Source: an uncultured Flavobacteriaceae bacterium | Lineage (GTDB): Bacteria; Bacteroidota; Bacteroidia; Flavobacteriales; Flavobacteriaceae | Length of the DNA: 64,000 nt | Assembly: GCA_947497245.1 (NCBI GenBank) | Contig: CANMFO010000005.1 | Location: 207,389-271,388 of the forward strand | Reading direction: 5' to 3' | In this document: positions 57,542-64,000 of the stretch, piece after piece | How the letters are laid out: each line of letters starts with the position of its first letter | Numbering within the stretch: position 1 is the first letter of the stretch | Made by a program: the position numbers and the translations under genes | Notes under the pieces: generated by a model | Databases searched by the model: none | Told to the model about the DNA's origin: nothing | Seen by the model: only the letters and a program-made list of their open reading frames with translations

Positions 57542-58459
57542 ATGTTTCGAATAGGTATAGTGCTAATGGTGTGGGTCATGGGTTTTAATGTGCACGCCCA
57601 AGCCGTGGTTATGCCCTTGTGGCCAAAGGACAAAATACCCAATAGGATTTCCTCTGACGAAAAGGAAGTCCGTACGGTTGACGGAATTCTCCGGATCGCT
57701 AAGGTACAGGAGCCCAGTATTGAGATATACCTGCCCGCAAAGTCGAATGCGACCGGCCAGGCAATGCTTATTTTTCCCGGTGGCGGATACGGTATTTTGG
57801 CCTATGATTGGGAAGGGACCGATATTGCCAAGTTTCTGAACGGAAAAGGTATTGCAGGTGTGGTGGTGAAGTATCGGCTACCCTCGTCCGTGTCCCAAAA
57901 GGATAAGCACAATGTGCCCTTGATCGATGCCCAGCGTGCTTTGCGCTTGGTGCGGAGCAGGGCCGGGGATTTCAATATCGATCCGGGTAAAATCGGAATT
58001 CTTGGGTTCTCGGCCGGTGGACACTTGGCGTCGACCCTTGGGACCCATTTCGATGAAAAAGTTTACGAACCGTTGGATGAGGCCGACCAGCAAAGCGCCC
58101 GTCCGGATTTTATGGCCCTGGGGTATCCCGTGATCGTATTTAGCAACGAGGCTTCGCACAAAGGTTCCCAGACCAATTTATTGGGCGACGACCCCGGACC
58201 TGAAAGGGTAGCGCATTTCTCCAATGAGAAACAGGTGACGTCCCATACCCCGCCAACTTTTTTGTTCCACGCCATGGACGATAAGGCAGTTCCCGTAGAG
58301 AACAGTCTGCTATTTTTCCAAGCGCTCAAGGACAATGGGGTTCCCGCCACCCTTCATGTTTACCCCAAAGGCGGGCACGGCTTCTCCCTGGCACGAAAGG
58401 ATCCGCACCTACGCGGTTGGACCGAACGGATGTTTGAATGGATGGAAAGCCTGGACTAG
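57542..58459 (+). CDS. Secreted alpha/beta hydrolase (acetylxylan-esterase-like)
   Basis: A 305-residue protein with a signal peptide ending FNVHAQ. LIFPGGGYGILAYDWEGTDI gives the oxyanion region and IGILGFSAGGHLASTLG the nucleophile elbow, Ser in GFSAG. FLFHAMDDKAVPVENSLLFF supplies the Asp, and GGHGFSLA the His. Similar proteins are annotated as BD-FAE/acetylxylan-type esterases. It converges with the AsmA-like gene; the 34 bases between them hold no clear terminator. Confidence 0.8.
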   Translation: MFRIGIVLMVWVMGFNVHAQAVVMPLWPKDKIPNRISSDEKEVRTVDGILRIAKVQEPSIEIYLPAKSNATGQAMLIFPGGGYGILAYDWEGTDIAKFLNGKGIAGVVVKYRLPSSVSQKDKHNVPLIDAQRALRLVRSRAGDFNIDPGKIGILGFSAGGHLASTLGTHFDEKVYEPLDEADQQSARPDFMALGYPVIVFSNEASHKGSQTNLLGDDPGPERVAHFSNEKQVTSHTPPTFLFHAMDDKAVPVENSLLFFQALKDNGVPATLHVYPKGGHGFSLARKDPHLRGWTERMFEWMESLD

Positions 58460-58493
58460 TTTTCCATTTTTTTGGTATGGGCAATGAAGGTTT

Positions 58494-60057
58494 TTACCCT
58501 TTTTGTTTTCCATTTCCGGCCATCGTACTTATCATACCGTGTTCCACGTTGCGCCAGAGATAGTTGAAGAATGATTTGTTGGGAATTCGATCTACCTGGA
58601 TCTGGCCATAGCGATATCCCTGTTCATCCCCTTTGGAGCCATCGTTGATAAAGAGATTGCCCAATTTGGTCAAAAACTTATTGACCTTGGGACCTTTTTT
58701 TCTATAAACCTCAAACCTGAAATCACGGTATTTCATTTTCATATGTCCCCTGGATTGTTCCGAATTGCCATGGATGGTAAAAAAAAGTTCCTCTATGGTC
58801 CCTTTTGCATCGGCCCTGATATTGGGTACCAGAAACAAGTTGACACTGGGTCCCGAAAATTGCCTCAGCGTACCCGAGGCATCAAACAGGCTGTTGTTGG
58901 CATTGAAGCTCCAATTCAATTGCAGGGGGGATTCCCCCATTAATCTGGTTTGGGCGATGACCTGCACTTTTTTTGCTTCCGTACGGTAGTTGCCCAAATT
59001 CTGAATGGTCATATTCAAGGAGTCGAAGAAAATCCTCCCAGCAGCTTTTCCAGCGGTAACACGCTCTTCATACCCGATGTGGCCGTCGGTAATTTGAATC
59101 TGGGGCATATCGATATCTATGGACAGCTTCTTCAACAATTGACCATAAAGGGGCTTGTGCCGCAAATCGTCTGGCAAAAGCTTGTCGCGGTATATCTCGA
59201 AGTCCAATTTTCGAATTTGCGTGCTGTCCATCGAGACATAAAATCGGTTTCCGTGGAACCCATAATCGATGTTTTTGATATGGAGTTCTGGGATTTCCAG
59301 GGCCATGTGATCCCGCTCTTTATGCAGTTTTTTTGAAAGTTCGCGTTTGCTGAATTTGGGTTTCAACAACAGATTTCTTATCATGGCCTCATGGGTGTCC
59401 ATGTCGAACCGGTGGACCTCCATGGTCTCGTATCGGCCCAAATCCGCAAAGAAATCCGTTAAAGAGAGCGAATAATCCCCATATTCAATGGGAATTTTGT
59501 TTTTGATGAGGTTTGAATCGGTCTTGACATTCCAAATAGCGAAGTCCATGGCACCTACGGCCACCTTGATACTGTCCGTTTCGGATTTGATCATTGAGAA
59601 CTCGCCCTGCCGAAGCGCCAGTCGATCGATGAGCACCGTCTTCAATAGATTGACGGGCCCCAGTGCTACCGTATCCTTTCGTGGAACGCGCAGATCGGGA
59701 CGGTATTCCAGTTTCGGACCATCGATTCTGAGGTTTTTTATTTCAATGGTATTGTTGAGCAAGAATTGATGGTACGCAATGCCCTCTATATCCACGGCCT
59801 TTGCGGAGGACGTCGTATGCACCGATTGGGTGCCCCGGTTTTTTATGGTCAACTCAAGATCGGTAAACCCTACAAAACCGGTAAAGACGTTTACCTTGAG
59901 GTCTCCATAGGCCAGTTCGATATGGGGAGGCAGTTTTTTTTTCCAAAAAGCGGGAAACGGCCTTCTCGGCGCGCAGCTGCAGGACAGCCATGAATATCGC
60001 AATAGCGAAAAGTACGGTAGCTAGAAGAACATACCGTGTTTTGCTATGAATGGCCAT
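58494..60057 (-). pseudogene. AsmA-like membrane-anchored protein, frameshifted in an A9 tract
   Basis: The coding sequence is split. ATG 60057 opens a frame with a membrane anchor (YVLLATVLFAIAIFMAVLQL) and RFLEKK, which then goes off frame at nine A residues (minus strand, bases 59934-59942). The long second frame continues with LPPHIELAYGDLKVNVF and runs to 58494. Removing one A restores a 520-residue protein: one N-terminal helix and a large beta-rich body similar to AsmA/DUF748-like proteins (LTDFFADLGRYETMEVHRFD, IDIDMPQIQITDGHIGY). Such proteins are thought to act in envelope lipid transport. The defect could be a sequencing error, slippage-based expression or real inactivation. Confidence 0.7.
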
Positions 60058-60185
60058 TGTGGTCGGTTATGAAGGTTATTTTCGGATGGCCCGAAGAAGG
60101 AAATTACAAAAAAAAAGCAAGTCGGTGCCGGTCCTTGAAATGGGGTGGTCAAAACCGGGCAAGCCATGGGGCGGTGGGAAGGTAT

Positions 60186-61322
60186 TCAGTTTGGCACGAT
60201 CCTTAAGACCATGCCCCCGTCCACGCCTACATACAAATAGCCGTCGGGTCCTTGTTTTACCACCCGTGCCCGTTTTTCCAGTTCCTTCAGCAAGCGTTCT
60301 TCATGTACCACTTTGTCGTCCTCGATTACCAGGCGGTTCAGGTGCTGAAGGGCCAGGCCTCCTATAAAAAGGTTCCCTTTCCATTGCGGAAAGACCTCCC
60401 CAGTATAAAATGCCATACCGCTTGGAGCTATTGAGGGTGTATATTGGTAAATGGGCGGTTCCAGTCCTTTTTGACGTGCAAGGCCCATTCCGACCGGGGT
60501 CCCATCATAGTTCCTTCCATAACTGACCACCGGCCAACCGTAGTTCAGTCCCGGTTGGATGATGTTCACCTCATCACCACCTTTTGGGCCGTGCTCATGG
60601 AGCCATAGTTGGCCCGTATCGGGATGCAGGGCGAGGCCTTGGGGATTTCTATGGCCATAGCTCCAAATCTCGGGCTGTGCATTTTCAGTTCCGACATAGG
60701 GGTTGTCAGCGGGGATTCCCCCATCTTCGAACAATCGCATGGTCTTGCCCAGGTGATTGTCCAAGGATTGGGCGGAGTAGGATAGAAAATAGCGTTCTCC
60801 CATGGTAAAAAAGAGGTATCTGTCCTTGATTAGCATCCGGGTTCCAAAATGGTTCGGTTTTTCATAGTAGGGCATTGCGGTAAAAATCCGTTTTACCTGT
60901 ATCAACGAATCACCCTGCAATGTTGCCCGGTCAATGGCCATGGTACTTCGGGTAGTGTCCCCGATCGCATGGGAGAAATAGATCAGCCCATTGTTCTTAT
61001 AGTCGGGATGGGGCAAGACGTCCAGGGCACCCCCATCTCCTTGGGAAAGGGAGCTGGGGACTCCCTTTAGGCGTATCTTTTTCCCGCTTTGGCCATCCAA
61101 CAAAATGATATCGCCCGTCGCCCTATCGGTGACCAGCAATTCTCCACTGGGGAGAAAGGCCATACCAAACGGGACCCGGATGCTATCGGCCAAGACCTCC
61201 ACCCTTAACTTTCCCATCTCACTATCGACGATCCAGGACTTTGGGTGCTCCCGGCAACTTTGTGACAGGGTGCACACTACGATGAACAGCACGGTGGAAA
61301 AACCCAGGAATTGTTTTTTCAT
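60186..61322 (-). CDS. PQQ-dependent sugar dehydrogenase-type lipoprotein
   Basis: ATG 61322 gives a 378-residue protein with a hydrophobic leader ending in LSQSC, a lipobox. The glucose/sorbosone dehydrogenase fold (PF07995) is indicated by VPFGMAFLPSGELLVTDRAT, GGALDVLPHPDYKNNGLIYF, YGHRNPQGLALHPDTGQLWL and HEHGPKGGDEVNIIQPGLNY. Characterised relatives (Asd, sGDH) oxidise aldoses with PQQ and calcium. It lies 35 bases after the aldo/keto reductase gene and probably shares its transcript. PQQ biosynthesis is not seen here; external PQQ is often used. Confidence 0.85.
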   Translation of the reverse strand: MKKQFLGFSTVLFIVVCTLSQSCREHPKSWIVDSEMGKLRVEVLADSIRVPFGMAFLPSGELLVTDRATGDIILLDGQSGKKIRLKGVPSSLSQGDGGALDVLPHPDYKNNGLIYFSHAIGDTTRSTMAIDRATLQGDSLIQVKRIFTAMPYYEKPNHFGTRMLIKDRYLFFTMGERYFLSYSAQSLDNHLGKTMRLFEDGGIPADNPYVGTENAQPEIWSYGHRNPQGLALHPDTGQLWLHEHGPKGGDEVNIIQPGLNYGWPVVSYGRNYDGTPVGMGLARQKGLEPPIYQYTPSIAPSGMAFYTGEVFPQWKGNLFIGGLALQHLNRLVIEDDKVVHEERLLKELEKRARVVKQGPDGYLYVGVDGGMVLRIVPN

Positions 61323-61356
61323 GAATAGCTTTTTTGGTGGTACGAAAGAAATTTGG

Positions 61357-62280
61357 TTATAGGGATCGCAGATGATCCAGCATTTTTTTTCGTTCCTTGT
61401 CGCTAGGGAACCGGCCATGGCCGGCCATCATATTGTCGACCACATGTTTCGGCTTTGAAGTCCCTGGGATGGCACAATTTACGGCTTCATGGGAAAGAAT
61501 GTACTTTAGAAAGTATTGCCCCCAGGAATGGATGCCCATTTCCCCGCACCATTCAGGTACCGGTTTGCCACTGGTTTTTCTGAAAAGGGAGCCTCCATCA
61601 TAGGGTCTGTTGATAATGACCGCGGTGCCTTGGTCCCGGGCAATCCCCAATAGACTTTTTTCGGCGTTCCTTTGGTTGATGGAATAGTTGAATTGGGCGA
61701 AGTCCGGTTTTTCGTCCTGAATGATGCCCGCCAGTGTTTTATGGGAGGAATCGGTATAATGGGTAATGCCCCAATACTTGATTTTCCCGTTTTCCTTCAT
61801 GGTCCTCAAGGTTTTGATATGCGTACGCCAATCGACCAGATTGTGTATTTGTATGAGGTCCATTTTGTTTCGTTTCATTTTTCCCATGGATTGTGCCATC
61901 TGATCGATTCCAAGCTGTTTCCCGGAGGTCCAAACTTTGGTGGCATAGAAAAAGCTATCTTGGATACCCAGTTTTGAGGTGAGGTCACCTACGACCTTTT
62001 CGGAACTGCCGTACATGGGAGAACTGTCGATCAACTGTCCTCCTTTGGCCTTCATTTTCAGGAGCACTTCGGAGAGCTGCGCCCGCTTGGGCCCATCATT
62101 CCCCGCATCGAACGACTGCCAGGTACCCAATCCCACGATAGGGAGTAGCTGGCCCGATGAGGGAATTTTACGCATTGTCATTTTACCGTCCCAAAGCGAT
62201 GCCAGGGAAGGTGAAAAAGTCGCTCCCAAGGCGAAACAGGCCATGGATTTTGTAGCTTCACGTCTTGTGTATGTTTTCAT
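61357..62280 (-). CDS. Tat-exported aldo/keto reductase
   Basis: A 307-residue protein with a Tat-type N-terminus (TRREATKSMACFALGATFSP). PIVGLGTWQSFDAGNDGPKR, IDSSPMYGSSEKVVG (Asp and Tyr of the tetrad), FYATKVW (Lys) and LIQIHNLVDW (His) establish the aldo/keto reductase family. Export is odd for an NADPH enzyme and implies cofactor-loaded transport or an unusual partner. It precedes the PQQ-type sugar dehydrogenase gene and follows the AraC regulator, all on the minus strand. Confidence 0.83.
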   Translation of the reverse strand: MKTYTRREATKSMACFALGATFSPSLASLWDGKMTMRKIPSSGQLLPIVGLGTWQSFDAGNDGPKRAQLSEVLLKMKAKGGQLIDSSPMYGSSEKVVGDLTSKLGIQDSFFYATKVWTSGKQLGIDQMAQSMGKMKRNKMDLIQIHNLVDWRTHIKTLRTMKENGKIKYWGITHYTDSSHKTLAGIIQDEKPDFAQFNYSINQRNAEKSLLGIARDQGTAVIINRPYDGGSLFRKTSGKPVPEWCGEMGIHSWGQYFLKYILSHEAVNCAIPGTSKPKHVVDNMMAGHGRFPSDKERKKMLDHLRSL

Positions 62281-62313
62281 TTGATTTCGTTTATAGTTGT
62301 CAGGCTTATAACA

Positions 62314-62330
62314 GCACCAAAGTGTGGTGC
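62314..62330 (-). other. Short perfect hairpin between AraC and aldo/keto reductase genes
   Basis: GCACCA-N5-TGGTGC forms a 6-base stem in the 106-base spacer. It lacks a clear T-run on the minus strand, so it could be an operator or a weak terminator. Confidence 0.3.
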
Positions 62331-62386
62331 AAGGTGCCGATTAAATTGTGGAAGCGCTGTGCGATTGTTAAAAGCGAATAACGGAT

Positions 62387-63439
62387 TTATAAATCGACCC
62401 TTTTTTTGAACTTGGAAGGGGTCGTTCCCGTCTGCTTTTTAAACGCGATGTTAAAAGAAGACAGGGAGTTGAAACCGCATTGTCCCGCAATTTCGGAGAT
62501 CTTGATATGTTGGTACATTTTGGATCTTAGCTTGGCCTTGGCCTCCCGGACCCTATAGCCGTTCACAAATTCGGAAAAATGGGTCCCGAACCCTTTGTTG
62601 ATGATATGTGAGGTCAGATAGGGGGGCAATGAAACGAGTCTTGACAATTTTGTCAAGCTAAAGCCATCGTCCAGAAAGGGTTTTTCCTGGTTCATTTTCA
62701 GGAGGATGTTGCTTTTGGCCCGTTCAAATTCGATGGTTTCCAGATGGATGTTGTGATATTTCGACCGCTGCTTGGGCTCCCTGAAAAGACCCGGATTGAT
62801 CACTCCGTAAAACACAGTAGGATAGATGAGGATTCCGTACAGAATGGGTCCGGCCGAATAGGGGGCAAGAGCTAAAATATAGTTTGAAAAATAGGCCAAC
62901 TGGATTGAAGCCGCCCCAAAGAGCAGCAAGGCGGTCCAAATCGCATCTTTTTTATCCAAGGGCACAAAACCTTTGGTTTTTTTTAGAAAGGCCGCACCGA
63001 CCACAAGGAGCGATGCCAAAGTATAGCCCAATTGGTGGTAGAGGAGCGCCGTATACCCTCCGCGATACCAGAAGTTGTCCCCGTCAACAAAGAACAACAA
63101 GGGGACCAACAGCCCCGCAGGAAGGAAATGGGCATAGTGCCAGGGATTCCATTTTCTCGGAGACAAATAATGCAAAAAATACAGGAAGAGAATGGGTCCG
63201 GTGCTGAGGTGCGCGATAAACCCGAGATTGATAAACCAATCCGGGACCCCGTCAAGGTACATCCACAATAGCGATTTGGTGATCCTAAGTGTGATCAACG
63301 CAAAGAAACCCGCGAGCAAAAGGTTGGTGACACTTCTTTTTTTGCCAAAGTAGAGGTAAGCGCTGATGAACAGACTTTGTAGAGCTCCGATACTGCCCAG
63401 AAGGAATTCCACCTCTTTGGACACTCTTAAAACGTGCAT
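62387..63439 (-). CDS. Membrane-bound AraC family regulator
   Basis: ATG 63439 gives a 350-residue protein; the open frame extends upstream through the tRNA-like repeat, which is not coding. Residues ~10-215 hold seven hydrophobic helices (FLLGSIGALQSLFISAYLYF, LLLAGFFALITLRITKSLLW and others), the typical 7TM sensor module of Bacteroidota. The C-terminal ~110 residues are the AraC helix-turn-helix pair (FSEFVNGYRVREAKAKLRSK, KISEIAGQCGFNSLSSFNIA). It probably controls the downstream aldo/keto reductase and sugar dehydrogenase genes. Confidence 0.88.
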   Translation of the reverse strand: MHVLRVSKEVEFLLGSIGALQSLFISAYLYFGKKRSVTNLLLAGFFALITLRITKSLLWMYLDGVPDWFINLGFIAHLSTGPILFLYFLHYLSPRKWNPWHYAHFLPAGLLVPLLFFVDGDNFWYRGGYTALLYHQLGYTLASLLVVGAAFLKKTKGFVPLDKKDAIWTALLLFGAASIQLAYFSNYILALAPYSAGPILYGILIYPTVFYGVINPGLFREPKQRSKYHNIHLETIEFERAKSNILLKMNQEKPFLDDGFSLTKLSRLVSLPPYLTSHIINKGFGTHFSEFVNGYRVREAKAKLRSKMYQHIKISEIAGQCGFNSLSSFNIAFKKQTGTTPSKFKKRVDL

Positions 63440-63620
63440 GAGATCGATGTTTACAACAAGATACTTTTTTTCATGAAAAGGAGGCCAAAATAGGCTTGGA
63501 AATAAGAATTGAAATTTGTGGTGGAATTGTGACAAACTTTTATATTTTTGCAATCCATTTTCAAACCATTCCAGGTTCCCTGCAGGAAACCATCCGTTGG
63601 AAAATGGTCTGGAAATGGGA

Positions 63621-63697
63621 GCGAAAATTGAATATTTTCGGGATGTAGCGCAGCCCGGTAGCGCATCCCGCCAACGGCGGGAGGGTCGTTTGAACAG
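63621..63697 (+). repeat. 77-bp direct repeat, copy 1 (tRNA-like element)
   Basis: This stretch is identical base for base to 63924-64000, a spacing of 303 bases. It begins with GCGAAAATTGA, which in copy 2 encodes the last codons and stop of the GIY-YIG gene. It ends directly before the GIY-YIG ATG. The repeat therefore looks like the boundary of a tandem unit. Confidence 0.95.
63639..63697 (+). other. tRNA-like 5' half fused to a GC hairpin, leader of the GIY-YIG gene
   Basis: The segment starts with CGGGATG (acceptor 5' strand), TA (positions 8-9) and a perfect D-arm, GCGC-AGCCCGGTA-GCGC. In place of a normal anticodon arm there is TCCCGCC-AAC-GGCGGGA, a 7-base stem with a 3-base loop (63666-63682). 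GGGTCGTTTGAACAG follows and reads like a shortened variable/T-loop region. The T stem and acceptor 3' strand are absent; the GIY-YIG ATG comes instead. It is therefore not a complete tRNA; it resembles the 5' half of a flavobacterial tRNA-Pro. Confidence 0.75.
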
Positions 63698-63934
63698 ATG
63701 GGAAATGTAGTGTACATTTTGTACAGTGAAAGGCTGGGGAAGTATTATGCGGGCCAAACCGATGCTATTGAAAAGCGGTTGGCCACCCATAACAACGGTG
63801 GTAAAAAGTATACCTCCAGGGGAATACCCTGGACCTTGATAAAAGTTTATCGTTGCCGGGACCGGTCGGAGGCGATACTACTGGAAAGGAAAATAAAGAA
63901 AAGGGGTATCCAACGATACCTCGGCGAAAATTGA
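63698..63934 (+). CDS. Small GIY-YIG nuclease family protein
   Basis: A 78-residue protein with a minimal GIY-YIG domain: VVYILYSERLGKYYAGQT carries the GIY and YIG equivalents (VYI and YAG), EKRLATHNNGG the catalytic Arg, and LLERKIKKRG the metal-binding Glu. It matches YhbQ-like single-domain nucleases. Its ATG directly follows the 77-bp repeat and its last codons overlap the second copy. The only purine-rich ribosome-site candidate (GGGAGGG) overlaps the 3' arm of the leader hairpin, so translation may depend on its unfolding (inference). Confidence 0.85.
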   Translation: MGNVVYILYSERLGKYYAGQTDAIEKRLATHNNGGKKYTSRGIPWTLIKVYRCRDRSEAILLERKIKKRGIQRYLGEN

Positions 63935-64000
63935 ATATTTTCGGGATGTAGCGCAGCCCGGTAGCGCATCCCGCCAACGGCGGGAGGGTCGTTTGAACAG
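63924..64000 (+). repeat. 77-bp direct repeat, copy 2 (tRNA-like element, reaches window end)
   Basis: Identical to copy 1 in all 77 positions, including the acceptor 5' strand, D-arm and the 63969-63985 hairpin. It overlaps the GIY-YIG stop codon (TGA 63932-63934). Its end coincides with the window edge, so whether another GIY-YIG gene or a complete tRNA follows cannot be seen. Confidence 0.95.

Noticed and set aside
63639..63697. Complete tRNA gene
   Set aside because: The T stem and acceptor 3' strand are missing and the hairpin loop lacks the conserved U33, so only a tRNA-like half is supported.
63516..63710. Small + strand ORF ending over the GIY-YIG start
   Set aside because: Its second half is translated tRNA-like repeat (DVAQPGSAS type), a known annotation artefact.
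63440..63790. N-terminal extension of the AraC-type regulator through the tRNA-like repeat
   Set aside because: The extension translates the tRNA-like repeat and has no family similarity; ATG 63439 directly precedes the membrane module.

Overview
The window looks like a chromosomal segment of a marine member of the Flavobacteriaceae (Bacteroidota). Evidence: lipoprotein and signal-peptide rich carbohydrate enzymes, DUF4270/DUF4907/LytTR/NrtR-type genes, BlaI-M56 pairs, CstA and SSS carriers, three formylglycine sulfatases and a moderate GC content. No rRNA, complete tRNA, CRISPR array or insertion sequence was recognised.

Left arm (1-18021, all + strand): a nearly gapless operon-like run. 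It starts inside a CRTAC1/ASPIC-UnbV protein and continues with two tandem GH31 lipoproteins, an exported FAD-dependent oxidoreductase, a translationally coupled exported protein with an FMN-attachment-like motif, a CstA-type carrier, a sulfatase lipoprotein, an SSS symporter, a second (cytosolic) FAD oxidoreductase and a third, NET37/MYORG-like GH31. Taken together this reads as a catabolic system in which a sulfated or alpha-linked sugar is cleaved, desulfated, imported and oxidised. The exported two-flavin pair is its least explained part.

Middle (18157-36569): housekeeping and small-function genes (nucleoside phosphorylase, VanZ-like protein, membrane protein), a decayed gene, two TolB-like propellers, DUF3500, YdeI-like protein, a GH95 lipoprotein, DUF6786, an NrtR/AraR-like regulator, a type-B carboxylesterase, and a minus-strand Kelch-DUF4907-LytS-LytTR sensory operon that diverges from DUF4270 plus an outer-membrane barrel.

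Right arm (39405-64000): Gfo/Idh oxidoreductase, sialate O-acetylesterase-like SGNH enzyme, a YyaL/DUF255 protein, a GMC dehydrogenase with its gluconate-dehydrogenase-like small subunit, an exported sugar isomerase-like TIM barrel, a sulfatase, BlaI plus an M56 peptidase fused to ankyrin repeats, another sulfatase, a GH1-GH130 operon, VanX-like dipeptidase, an esterase, a frameshifted AsmA-like gene, a PQQ-type sugar dehydrogenase, an aldo/keto reductase and a membrane AraC regulator. The last 380 bases hold a GIY-YIG mini-gene between two identical 77-bp repeats that carry the 5' half of a tRNA fused to a hairpin.

Overall the window is a sugar oxidation and desulfation region with many exported redox enzymes, but without any SusC/SusD pair inside it.
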